Source: Hippasteria phrygiana (lineage: Eukaryota > Echinodermata > Asteroidea > Valvatida > Goniasteridae). From it: DNA of 64,000 bases. Made by a program: the position numbers and the translations under genes. Shown here piece by piece: positions 22,634-34,189 of the stretch (its first letter is position 1; each line of letters begins with the position of its first letter). The DNA lies in contig JAZGUH010000702.1 in NCBI GenBank assembly GCA_037893225.1, positions 868,001 through 932,000 of the forward strand. Direction: 5' to 3'. The notes beneath the pieces are model-generated. The model was not told the DNA's origin and made no database searches. It worked only from the letters and a program-made list of their open reading frames with translations.

Positions 22634-22730
22634 CAGTTTCGAGCACATCGCTGGAAAAAATGTTTCGAATTTTTTCTCTCCAATTGGCATTTCAACATAA
22701 CCAACGCGCCTAGCTCGGCGTATGGCACTC
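22634..22730. repeat. Chimeric unit, Lc body with M tail (97 bp)
   Basis: It begins with the Lc signature CGCTGGAAAAAATG and has CATAACC, a mark of L units, but ends GTATGGCACTC as M units do. This is the right breakpoint of duplication 1A. The joint falls at GTATGG, immediately before the palindrome that distinguishes L from M. Confidence 0.88.
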
Positions 22731-23115
22731 CAGTTTCGAGCACATCGCTGAAAAAAAAGTTCCGAATTTTTTTCTTTTCAATTGCCATTTCAACAAAACC
22801 AACGCGCCCAGGGCGGCGTATGGATTGTTCTGAACACCCAAGGGCCAGTTTCGAGCACATCGCTGAAAAAAAATATTTCGATTTTTTTTGAAAACCCCAC
22901 GTCCAGTTTCGAGCACATCGCTGAAAAAAATGTTTCGAATTTTTTCTCTCCAATTGGCATTTCAACATAACCAACGCGCCTAGCTCGGCGTATGGAGTGT
23001 TCTGAACACCCCAGGGCCAGTTTCGAGCACATCGCTGAAAAAAGTTCCGAATTTTTTTTTCTCTCCAATTGGCATTTCAACAAAACCAACGCCCCTAGCT
23101 CGGCGTATGGCACTC
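22731..23115. repeat. Link between the two large duplicated segments
   Basis: The units are Lbt, S1, Lc' and Mf, i.e. the end and start of HOR-B. The Mf here is 98 bp because its T-tract has nine Ts near 23051, which may be a real indel or a homopolymer sequencing error. Confidence 0.88.
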
Positions 23116-26100
23116 CAGTTTCGAGCACATCGCTGAAAAAAAAGTTCCGAATTTTTTTCTTTTCAATTGCCATTTCAACAAAACCAACGCGCCCAGGGCG
23201 GCGTATGGAGTGTTCTGAACACCCAAGGGCCAGTTTCGAGCACATCGCTGAAAAAAATATTTAGATTTTTTTTGAAAACCCCACGTCCAGTTTCGAGCAC
23301 ATCGCTGAAAAAAATATTTCGAATTTTTTTAACACTCCACGTCCAGTTTCGAGCACATCGCTGAAAAAAATGTTTCGAATTTTTTTCTCTCCAATTGGCA
23401 TTTCAACATAACCAACGCGCCTAGCTCGGCGTATGGATTGTTCTGAACACCCCAGGGCCAGTTTCGAGCACATCGCTGAAAAAAAATATTTCGATTTTTT
23501 TTGAAAACCCCACGTCCAGTTTCGAGCACATCGCTGAAAAAAATGTTTCGATTTTTTTTCTCTCCAATTGGCATTTCAACAAAACCAACGCGCCTAGCTC
23601 GGCGTATGGCACTCCAGTTTCGAGCACATCGCTGAAAAAAAAGTTCCGAATTTTTTTCTTTTCAATTGCCATTTCAACAAAACCAACGCGCCCAGGGCGG
23701 CGTATGGAGTGTTCTGAACACCCAAGGGCCAGTTTCGAGCACATCGCTGAAAAAAATGTTTCGAATTTTTTTCTCTCCAATTGGCATTTCAACAAAACCA
23801 ACGCGCCTAGCTCGGCGTATGGCACTCCAGTTTCGAGCACATCGCTGAAAAAAAAGTTCCGAATTTTTTTCTTTTCAATTGCCATTTCAACAAAACCAAC
23901 TCGCCCAGGGCGGCGTATGGAGTGTTCTGAACACCCAAGGGCCAGTTTCGAGCACATCGCTGAAAAAAAATATTTCGATTTTTTTTGAAAACCCCACGTC
24001 CAGTTTCGAGCACATCGCTCAAAAAAAATTTTCCAATTTTTTTCTCTCCAATTGGCATTTCAACATAACCAACGCGCCTAGCTCGGCGTATGGAGTGTTC
24101 TGAACACCCCAGGGCCAGTTTCGAGCACATCGCTGAAAAAAGTTCCGAATTTTTTTTCTCTCCAATTGGCATTTCAACAAAACCAACTCGCCTAGCTCGG
24201 CGTATGGCACTCCAGTTTCGAGCACATCGCTGAAAAAAAAGTTCCGAATTTTTTTCATTTCAATTGCCATTTCAACAAAACCAACGCGCCCAGGGCGGCG
24301 TATGGAGTGTTCTGAACACCCAAGGGCCAGTTTCGAGCACATCGCTGAAAAAAAATATTTCGATTTTTTTTGAAAACCCCACGTCCAGTTTCGAGCACAT
24401 CGCTGGAAAAAATGTTTCGAATTTTTTCTCTCCAATTGGCATTTCAACATAACCAACGCGCCTAGCTCGGCGTATGGAGTGTTCTGAACACCCCAGGGCC
24501 AGTTTCGAGCACATCGCTGAAAAAAGTTCCGAATTTTTTTTCTCTCCAATTGGCATTTCAACAAAACCAACGCCCCTAGCTCGGCGTATGGCACTCCAGT
24601 TTCGAGCACATCGGTGAAAAAAAAGTTCCGAATTTTTTTCTTTTCAATTGCCATTTCAACAAAACCAACGCGCCCAGGGCGGCGTATGGAGTGTTCTGAA
24701 CACCCAAGGGCCAGTTTCGAGCACATCGCTGAAAAAAAATTTAGATTTTTTTTGAAAACCCCACGTCCAGTTTCGAGCACATCGCTGAAAAAAATATTTC
24801 GAATTTTTTTAACACTCCACGTCCAGTTTCGAGCACATCGCTGAAAAAAATGTTTCGAATTTTTTTCTCTCCAATTGGCATTTCAACATAACCAACGCGC
24901 CTAGCTCGGCGTATGGATTGTTCTGAACACCCCAGGGCCAGTTTCGAGCACATCGCTGAAAAAAGTTCCGAATTTTTTTTCTCTCCAATTGGCATTTCAA
25001 CAAAACCAACGCGCCTAGCTCGGCGTATGGCACTCCAGTTTCGAGCACATCGCTGAAAAAAAAGTTCCGAATTTTTTTCTTTTCAATTGCCATTTCAACA
25101 AAACCAACGCGCCCAGGGCGGCGTATGGAGTGTTCTGAACACCCAAGGGCCAGTTTCGAGCACATCGCTGAAAAAAAATATTTCGATTTTTTTTGAAAAC
25201 CCCACGTCCAGTTTCGAGCACATCGCTGAAAAAAATGTTTCGATTTTTTTTCTCTCCAATTGGCATTTCAACAAAACCAACGCGCCTAGCTCGGCGTATG
25301 GCACTCCAGTTTCGAGCACATCGCTGAAAAAAAAGTTCCGAATTTTTTTCTTTTCAATTGCCATTTCAACAAAACCAACGCGCCCAGGGCGGCGTATGGA
25401 GTGTTCTGAACACCCAAGGGCCAGTTTCGAGCACATCGCTGAAAAAAATGTTTCGAATTTTTTTCTCTCCAATTGGCATTTCAACAAAACCAACGCGCCT
25501 AGCTCGGCGTATGGCACTCCAGTTTCGAGCACATCGCTGAAAAAAAAGTTCCGAATTTTTTTCTTTTCAATTGCCATTTCAACAAAACCAACGCGCCCAG
25601 GGCGGCGTATGGATTGTTCTGAACACCCAAGGGCCAGTTTCGAGCACATCGCTGAAAAAAAATATTTCGATTTTTTTTGAAAACCCCACGTCCAGTTTCG
25701 AGCACATCGCTGAAAAAAATGTTTCGAATTTTTTCTCTGCAATTGGCATTTCAACATAACCAACGCGCCTAGCTCGGCGTATGGAGTGTTCTGAACACCC
25801 CAGGGCCAGTTTCGAGCACATCGCTGAAAAAAGTTCCGAATTTTTTTTCTCTCCAATTGGCATTTCAACAAAACCAACGCCCCTAGCTCGGCGTATGGCA
25901 CTCCAGTTTCGAGCACATCGGTGAAAAAAAAGTTCCGAATTTTTTTCTTTTCAATTGCCATTTCAACAAAACCAACGCGCCCAGGGCGGCGTATGGAGTG
26001 TTCTGAACACCCAAGGGCCAGTTTCGAGCACATCGCTGAAAAAAATATTTAGATTTTTTTTGAAAACCCCACGTCCAGTTTCGAGCACATCGCTGAAAAA

Positions 26101-29100
26101 AATATTTCGAATTTTTTTAACACTCCACGTCCAGTTTCGAGCACATCGCTGAAAAAAATGTTTCGAATTTTTTTCTCTCCAATTGGCATTTCAACATAAC
26201 CAACGCGCCTAGCTCGGCGTATGGATTGTTCTGAACACCCCAGGGCCAGTTTCGAGCACATCGCTGAAAAAAGTTCCGAATTTTTTTTCTCTCCAATTGG
26301 CATTTCAACAAAACCAACGCGCCTAGCTCGGCGTATGGCACTCCAGTTTCGAGCACATCGCTGAAAAAAAAGTTCCGAATTTTTTTCTTTTCAATTGCCA
26401 TTTCAACAAAACCAACGCGCCCAGGGCGGCGTATGGAGTGTTCTGAACACCCAAGGGCCAGTTTCGAGCACATCGCTGAAAAAAAATATTTCGATTTTTT
26501 TTGAAAACCCCACGTCCAGTTTCGAGCACATCGCTGAAAAAAATGTTTCGATTTTTTTTCTCTCCAATTGGCATTTCAACAAAACCAACGCGCCTAGCTC
26601 GGCGTATGGCACTCCAGTTTCGAGCACATCGCTGAAAAAAAAGTTCCGAATTTTTTTCTCTGCAATTGGCATTTCAACATAACCAACGCGCCTAGCTCGG
26701 CGTATGGAGTGTTCTGAACACCCCAGGGCCAGTTTCGAGCACATCGCTGAAAAAAGTTCCGAATTTTTTTTCTCTCCAATTGGCATTTCAACAAAACCAA
26801 CGCCCCTAGCTCGGCGTATGGCACTCCAGTTTCGAGCACATCGCTGAAAAAAAAGTTCCGAATTTTTTTCTTTTCAATTGCCATTTCAACAAAACCAACG
26901 CGCCCAGGGCGGCGTATGGAGTGTTCTGAACACCCAAGGGCCAGTTTCGAGCACATCGCTGAAAAAAATATTTAGATTTTTTTTGAAAACCCCACGTCCA
27001 GTTTCGAGCACATCGCTGAAAAAAATATTTCGAATTTTTTTAACACTCCACGTCCAGTTTCGAGCACATCGCTGAAAAAAATGTTTCGAATTTTTTTCTC
27101 TCCAATTGGCATTTCAACATAACCAACGCGCCTAGTTCGGCGTATGGATTGTTCTGAACACCCCAGGGCCAGTTTCGAGCACATCGCTGAAAAAAGTTCC
27201 GAATTTTGTTTCTCTCCAATTGGCATTTCAACAAAACCAACGCGCCTAGCTCGGCGTATGGCACTCCAGTTTCGAGCACATCGCTGAAAAAAAAGTTCCG
27301 AATTTTTTTCTTTTCAATTGCCATTTCAACAAAACCAACGCGCCCAGGGCGGCGTATGGAGTGTTCTGAACACCCAAGGGCCAGTTTCGAGCACATCGCT
27401 GAAAAAAAATATTTCGATTTTTTTTGAAAACCCCACGTCCAGTTTCGAGCACATCGCTGAAAAAAATGTTTCGATTTTTTTTCTCTCCAATTGGCATTTC
27501 AACAAAACCAACGCGCCTAGCTCGGCGTATGGCACTCCAGTTTCGAGCACATCGCTGAAAAAAAAGTTCCGAATTTTTTTCTTTTCAATTGCCATTTCAA
27601 CAAAACCAACGCGCCCAGGGCGGCGTATGGAGTGTTCTGAACACCCAAGGGCCAGTTTCGAGCACATCGCTGAAAAAAATGTTTCGAATTTTTTTCTCTC
27701 CAATTGGCATTTCAACAAAACCAACGCGCCTAGCTCGGCGTATGGCACTCCAGTTTCGAGCACATCGCTGAAAAAAAAGTTCCGAATTTTTTTCTTTTCA
27801 ATTGCCATTTCAACAAAACCAACGCGCCCAGGGCGGCGTATGGAGTGTTCTGAACACCCAAGGGCCAGTTTCGAGCACATCGCTGAAAAAAAATATTTCG
27901 ATTTTTTTTGAAAACCCCACGTCCAGTTTCGAGCACATCGCTCAAAAAAAAATTTCCAATTTTTTTCTCTCCAATTGGCATTTCAACATAACCAACGCGC
28001 CTAGCTCGGCGTATGGAGTGTTCTGAACACCCCAGGGCCAGTTTCGAGCACATCGCTGAAAAAAGTTCCGAATTTTTTTTCTCTCCAATTGGCATTTCAA
28101 CAAAACCAACTCGCCTAGCTCGGCGTATGGCACTCCAGTTTCGAGCACATCGCTGAAAAAAAAGTTCCGAATTTTTTTCATTTCAATTGCCATTTCAACA
28201 AAACCAACGCGCCCAGGGCGGCGTATGGAGTGTTCTGAACACCCAAGGGCCAGTTTCGAGCACATCGCTGAAAAAAAATATTTCGATTTTTTTTGAAAAC
28301 CCCACGTCCAGTTTCGAGCACATCGCTGGAAAAAATGTTTCGAATTTTTTCTCTCCAATTGGCATTTCAACATAACCAACGCGCCTAGCTCGGCGTATGG
28401 AGTGTTCTGAACACCCCAGGGCCAGTTTCGAGCACATCGCTGAAAACATTTCCGAATTTTTTTCTCTCCAATTGGCATTTCAACAAAACCAACGCGCCTA
28501 GCTCGGCGTATGGCACTCCAGTTTCGAGCACATCACTTAAAAAAAAGTTCCGAATTTTTTTCTCTCCAATTGGCATTTCAACATAACCAACGCGCCTAGC
28601 TCGGCGTATGGAGTGTTCTGAACACCCCCAGGGCCAGTTTCGAGCACATCGCTGAAAAAAGTTCCGAATTTTTTTTCTCTCCAATTGGCATTTCAACAAA
28701 ACCAACTCGCCTAGCTCGGCGTATGGCACTCCAGTTTCGAGCACATCGCTGAAAAAAAAGTTCCGAATTTTTTTCATTTCAATTGCCATTTCAACAAAAC
28801 CAACGCGCCCAGGGCGGCGTATGGAGTGTTCTGAACACCCAAGGGCCAGTTTCGAGCACATCGCTGAAAAAAAATATTTCGATTTTTTTTGAAAACCCCA
28901 CGTCCAGTTTCGAGCACATCGCTGAAAAAAATGTTTCGAATTTTTTTCTCTCCAATTGGCATTTCAACATAACCAACGCGCCTAGCTCGGCGTATGGATT
29001 GTTCTGAACACCCCAGGGCCAGTTTCGAGCACATCGCTGAAAAAAGTTCCGAATTTTGTTTCTCTCCAATTGGCATTTCAACAAAACCAACGCGCCTAGC

Positions 29101-30250
29101 TCGGCGTATGGCACTCCAGTTTCGAGCACATCGCTGAAAAAAAAGTTCCGAATTTTTTTCTTTTCAATTGCCATTTCAACAAAACCAACGCGCCCAGGGC
29201 GGCGTATGGAGTGTTCTGAACACCCAAGGGCCAGTTTCGAGCACATCGCTGAAAAAAAATATTTCGATTTTTTTTGAAAACCCCACGTCCAGTTTCGAGC
29301 ACATCGCTGAAAAAAATGTTTCGATTTTTTTTCTCTCCAATTGGCATTTCAACAAAACCAACGCGCCTAGCTCGGCGTATGGCACTCCAGTTTCGAGCAC
29401 ATCGCTGAAAAAAAAGTTCCGAATTTTTTTCTTTTCAATTGCCATTTCAACAAAACCAACGCGCCCAGGGCGGCGTATGGAGTGTTCTGAACACCCAAGG
29501 GCCAGTTTCGAGCACATCGCTGAAAAAAATGTTTCGAATTTTTTTCTCTCCAATTGGCATTTCAACAAAACCAACGCGCCTAGCTCGGCGTATGGCACTC
29601 CAGTTTCGAGCACATCGCTGAAAAAAAAGTTCCGAATTTTTTTCTTTTCAATTGCCATTTCAACAAAACCAACGCGCCCAGGGCGGCGTATGGAGTGTTC
29701 TGAACACCCAAGGGCCAGTTTCGAGCACATCGCTGAAAAAAAATATTTCGATTTTTTTTGAAAACCCCACGTCCAGTTTCGAGCACATCGCTCAAAAAAA
29801 ATTTTCCAATTTTTTTCTCTCCAATTGGCATTTCAACATAACCAACGCGCCTAGCTCGGCGTATGTAGTGTTCTGAACACCCCAGGGCCAGTTTCGAGCA
29901 CATCGCTGAAAAAAGTTCCGAATTTTTTTTCTCTCCAATTGGCATTTCAACAAAACCAACTCGCCTAGCTCGGCGTATGGCACTCCAGTTTCGAGCACAT
30001 CGCTGAAAAAAAAGTTCCGAATTTTTTTCATTTCAATTGCCATTTCAACAAAACCAACGCGCCCAGGGCGGCGTATGGAGTGTTCTGAACACCCAAGGGC
30101 CAGTTTCGAGCACATCGCTGAAAAAAAATATTTCGATTTTTTTTGAAAACCCCACGTCCAGTTTCGAGCACATCGCTGGAAAAAATGTTTCGAATTTTTT
30201 CTCTCCAATTGGCATTTCAACATAACCAACGCGCCTAGCTCGGCGTATGG
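23116..30250. repeat. Large segmental duplication 1, copy B (7.14 kb)
   Basis: This is the partner of 15863-22725. It is 272 bp longer: 271 bp come from a retained S1-Mb-L trimer at about 26459-26729 and one base from an A-tract. Differences I saw besides that are CCTAGTTCGG near 27136, TATTTAG instead of TATTTCG in the S1 near 26967, and GTATGTAGTG near 29866. A HOR-A copy lies at 27170-29019. Confidence 0.94.
26615..26729. repeat. Hybrid L unit, Lb start with Lc' body
   Basis: The start has the Lb mark GAAAAAAAAGTTCCG. From the T-tract onward it is Lc' of the CTGCAATTGG lineage with CATAACC and CACCCCAGGGC. The crossover therefore lies in the T-tract/CTCT stretch near 26650-26661. It is a different breakpoint from the hybrid at 19091-19205 in the sister segment. 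Confidence 0.88.
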
Positions 30251-30369
30251 AGTGTTCTGAACACCCCAGGGCCAGTTTCGAGCACATCGCTGAAAAAAGT
30301 TCCGAATTTTTTTTCTCTCCAATTGGCATTTCAACAAAACCAACGCCCCTAGCTCGGCGTATGGCACTC
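30251..30369. repeat. Lc tail and Mf unit leading into HOR-D
   Basis: Bases 30251-30272 finish the Lc unit whose body belongs to duplication 1B. Bases 30273-30369 are Mf, followed by the CGGTG form of Lb that opens HOR-D. Confidence 0.88.
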
Positions 30370-32384
30370 CAGTTTCGAGCACATCGGTGAAAAAAAAGTT
30401 CCGAATTTTTTTCTTTTCAATTGCCATTTCAACAAAACCAACGCGCCCAGGGCGGCGTATGGAGTGTTCTGAACACCCAAGGGCCAGTTTCGAGCACATC
30501 GCTGAAAAAAATATTTAGATTTTTTTTGAAAACCCCACGTCCAGTTTCGAGCACATCGCTGAAAAAAATATTTCGAATTTTTTTAACACTCCACGTCCAG
30601 TTTCGAGCACATCGCTGAAAAAAATGTTTCGAATTTTTTTCTCTCCAATTGGCATTTCAACATAACCAACGCGCCTAGCTCGGCGTATGGATTGTTCTGA
30701 ACACCCCAGGGCCAGTTTCGAGCACATCGCTGAAAAAAGTTCCGAATTTTTTTTCTCTCCAATTGGCATTTCAACAAAACCAACGCGCCTAGCTCGGCGT
30801 ATGGCACTCCAGTTTCGAGCACATCGCTGAAAAAAAAGTTCCGAATTTTTTTCTTTTCAATTGCCATTTCAACAAAACCAACGCGCCCAGGGCGGCGTAT
30901 GGAGTGTTCTGAACACCCAAGGGCCAGTTTCGAGCACATCGCTGAAAAAAAATATTTCGATTTTTTTTGAAAACCCCACGTCCAGTTTCGAGCACATCGC
31001 TGAAAAAAATGTTTCGATTTTTTTTCTCTCCAATTGGCATTTCAACAAAACCAACGCGCCTAGCTCGGCGTATGGCACTCCAGTTTCGAGCACATCGCTG
31101 AAAAAAAAGTTCCGAATTTTTTTCTTTTCAATTGCCATTTCAACAAAACCAACGCGCCCAGGGCGGCGTATGGAGTGTTCTGAACACCCAAGGGCCAGTT
31201 TCGAGCACATCGCTGAAAAAAATGTTTCGAATTTTTTTCTCTCCAATTGGCATTTCAAAAAAACCAACGCGCCTAGCTCGGCGTATGGCACTCCAGTTTC
31301 GAGCACATCGCTGAAAAAAAAGTTCCGATTTTTTTTCTTTTCAATTGCCATTTCAACAAAACCAACGCGCCCAGGGCGGCGTATGGATTGTTCTGAACAC
31401 CCAAGGGCCAGTTTCGAGCACATCGCTGAAAAAAAATATTTCGATTTTTTTTGAAAACCCCACGTCCAGTTTCGAGCACATCGCTGAAAAAAATGTTTCG
31501 AATTTTTTCTCTGCAATTGGCATTTCAACATAACCAACGCGCCTAGCTCGGCGTATGGAGTGTTCTGAACACCCCAGGGCCAGTTTCGAGCACATCGCTG
31601 AAAAAAGTTCCGAATTTTTTTTCTCTCCAATTGGCATTTCAACAAAACCAACGCCCCTAGCTCGGCGTATGGCACTCCAGTTTCGAGCACATCGCTGAAA
31701 AAAAAGTTCCGAATTTTTTTCTTTTCAATTGCCATTTCAACAAAACCAACGCGCCCAGGGCGGCGTATGGAGTGTTCTGAACACCCAAGGGCCAGTTTCG
31801 AGCACATCGCTGAAAAAAATATTTCGATTTTTTTTGAAAACCCCACGTCCAGTTTCGAGCACATCGCTGAAAAAAATATTTCGAATTTTTTTAACACTCC
31901 ACGTCCAGTTTCGAGCACATCGCTGAAAAAAGTTCCGAATTTTTTTCTCTCCAATTGGCATTTCAACAAAACCAACGCGCCTAGCTCGGCGTATGGCACT
32001 CCAGTTTCGAGCACATCGCTGAAAAAAAAGTTCCGAATTTTTTTCTTTTCAATTGCCATTTCAACAAAACCAACGCGCCCAGGGCGGCGTATGGAGTGTT
32101 CTGAACACCCAAGGGCCAGTTTCGAGCACATCGCTGAAAAAAAATATTTCGATTTTTTTTGAAAACCCCACGTCCAGTTTCGAGCACATCGCTGGAAAAA
32201 ATGTTTCGAATTTTTTCTCTCCAATTGGCATTTCAACATAACCAACGCGCCTAGCTCGGCGTATGGAGTGTTCTGAACACCCCAGGGCCAGTTTCGAGCA
32301 CATCGCTGAAAACATTTCCGAATTTTTTTCTCTCCAATTGGCATTTCAACAAAACCAACGCCCCTAGCTCGGCGTATGGCACTC
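30370..32384. repeat. HOR-D copy 1 (2,015 bp, 22 units)
   Basis: Unit order is Lb S1b S2 La Mg Lb S1 Mb Lb Mc Lbt S1 Lc' Mf Lb S1 S2 M Lb S1 Lc Me/Mf. Private marks are CAAAAAAACC in Mc, GTTCCGATTTTT in Lbt (near 31328) and CTGCAATTGG in Lc'. The S2 at 31850 is followed by a 96-bp M with no La between, and the last unit is an Me/Mf hybrid. All recur 2,015 bp later except the last two units. Confidence 0.94.
32289..32384. repeat. Hybrid Me/Mf unit (96 bp)
   Basis: It starts GAAAACATTTCC like Me but has CGCCCCTAG like Mf. It sits at the seam between the two HOR-D copies and is likely the exchange product that made the tandem duplication. Confidence 0.85.
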
Positions 32385-34189
32385 CAGTTTCGAGCACATC
32401 GGTGAAAAAAAAGTTCCGAATTTTTTTCTTTTCAATTGCCATTTCAACAAAACCAACGCGCCCAGGGCGGCGTATGGAGTGTTCTGAACACCCAAGGGCC
32501 AGTTTCGAGCACATCGCTGAAAAAAATATTTAGATTTTTTTTGAAAACCCCACGTCCAGTTTCGAGCACATCGCTGAAAAAAATATTTCGAATTTTTTTA
32601 ACACTCCACGTCCAGTTTCGAGCACATCGCTGAAAAAAATGTTTCGAATTTTTTTCTCTCCAATTGGCATTTCAACATAACCAACGCGCCTAGCTCGGCG
32701 TATGGATTGTTCTGAACACCCCAGGGCCAGTTTCGAGCACATCGCTGAAAAAAGTTCCGAATTTTTTTTCTCTCCAATTGGCATTTCAACAAAACCAACG
32801 CGCCTAGCTCGGCGTATGGCACTCCAGTTTCGAGCACATCGCTGAAAAAAAAGTTCCGAATTTTTTTCTTTTCAATTGCCATTTCAACAAAACCAACGCG
32901 CCCAGGGCGGCGTATGGAGTGTTCTGAACACCCAAGGGCCAGTTTCGAGCACATCGCTGAAAAAAAATATTTCGATTTTTTTTGAAAACCCCACGTCCAG
33001 TTTCGAGCACATCGCTGAAAAAAATGTTTCGATTTTTTTTCTCTCCAATTGGCATTTCAACAAAACCAACGCGCCTAGCTCGGCGTATGGCACTCCAGTT
33101 TCGAGCACATCGCTGAAAAAAAAGTTCCGAATTTTTTTCTTTTCAATTGCCATTTCAACAAAACCAACGCGCCCAGGGCGGCGTATGGAGTGTTCTGAAC
33201 ACCCAAGGGCCAGTTTCGAGCACATCGCTGAAAAAAATGTTTCGAATTTTTTTCTCTCCAATTGGCATTTCAAAAAAACCAACGCGCCTAGCTCGGCGTA
33301 TGGCACTCCAGTTTCGAGCACATCGCTGAAAAAAAAGTTCCGATTTTTTTTCTTTTCAATTGCCATTTCAACAAAACCAACGCGCCCAGGGCGGCGTATG
33401 GATTGTTCTGAACACCCAAGGGCCAGTTTCGAGCACATCGCTGAAAAAAAATATTTCGATTTTTTTTGAAAACCCCACGTCCAGTTTCGAGCACATCGCT
33501 GAAAAAAATGTTTCGAATTTTTTCTCTGCAATTGGCATTTCAACATAACCAACGCGCCTAGCTCGGCGTATGGAGTGTTCTGAACACCCCAGGGCCAGTT
33601 TCGAGCACATCGCTGAAAAAAGTTCCGAATTTTTTTTCTCTCCAATTGGCATTTCAACAAAACCAACGCCCCTAGCTCGGCGTATGGCACTCCAGTTTCG
33701 AGCACATCGCTGAAAAAAAAGTTCCGAATTTTTTTCTTTTCAATTGCCATTTCAACAAAACCAACGCGCCCAGGGCGGCGTATGGAGTGTTCTGAACACC
33801 CAAGGGCCAGTTTCGAGCACATCGCTGAAAAAAATATTTCGATTTTTTTTGAAAACCCCACGTCCAGTTTCGAGCACATCGCTGAAAAAAATATTTCGAA
33901 TTTTTTTAACACTCCACGTCCAGTTTCGAGCACATCGCTGAAAAAAGTTCCGAATTTTTTTCTCTCCAATTGGCATTTCAACAAAACCAACGCGCCTAGC
34001 TCGGCGTATGGCACTCCAGTTTCGAGCACATCGCTGAAAAAAAAGTTCCGAATTTTTTTCTTTTCAATTGCCATTTCAACAAAACCAACGCGCCCAGGGC
34101 GGCGTATGGAGTGTTCTGAACACCCAAGGGCCAGTTTCGAGCACATCGCTGAAAAAAAATATTTCGATTTTTTTTGAAAACCCCACGTC
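32385..34189. repeat. HOR-D copy 2, ending after 20 units
   Basis: It matches copy 1 at offset 2,015 through the S1 ending at 34189, with the private marks intact (for example GTTCCGATTTTT near 33343). Copy 1 continues with Lc, while this copy continues with Mb. Confidence 0.94.

Larger units (their letters stand above)
15863..22725. repeat. Large segmental duplication 1, copy A (6.86 kb)
   Basis: Unit order and private variants match 23116-30250 at offset 7,253 up to about 19.1 kb and 7,524 from 19.3 kb onward (7,525 after a one-base A-tract difference near 22485). Shared oddities include La joined directly to S1 at 16206, AACTCGCCCAG in an Lb near 16647, the TAT-less S1 at 17459, and the 116-bp Le with five Cs ending at 21110. 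It contains a full HOR-A at 19646-21495. It ends at GGCGTATGG, where this copy continues with CACTC and copy B with AGTGTTC. Confidence 0.94.
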
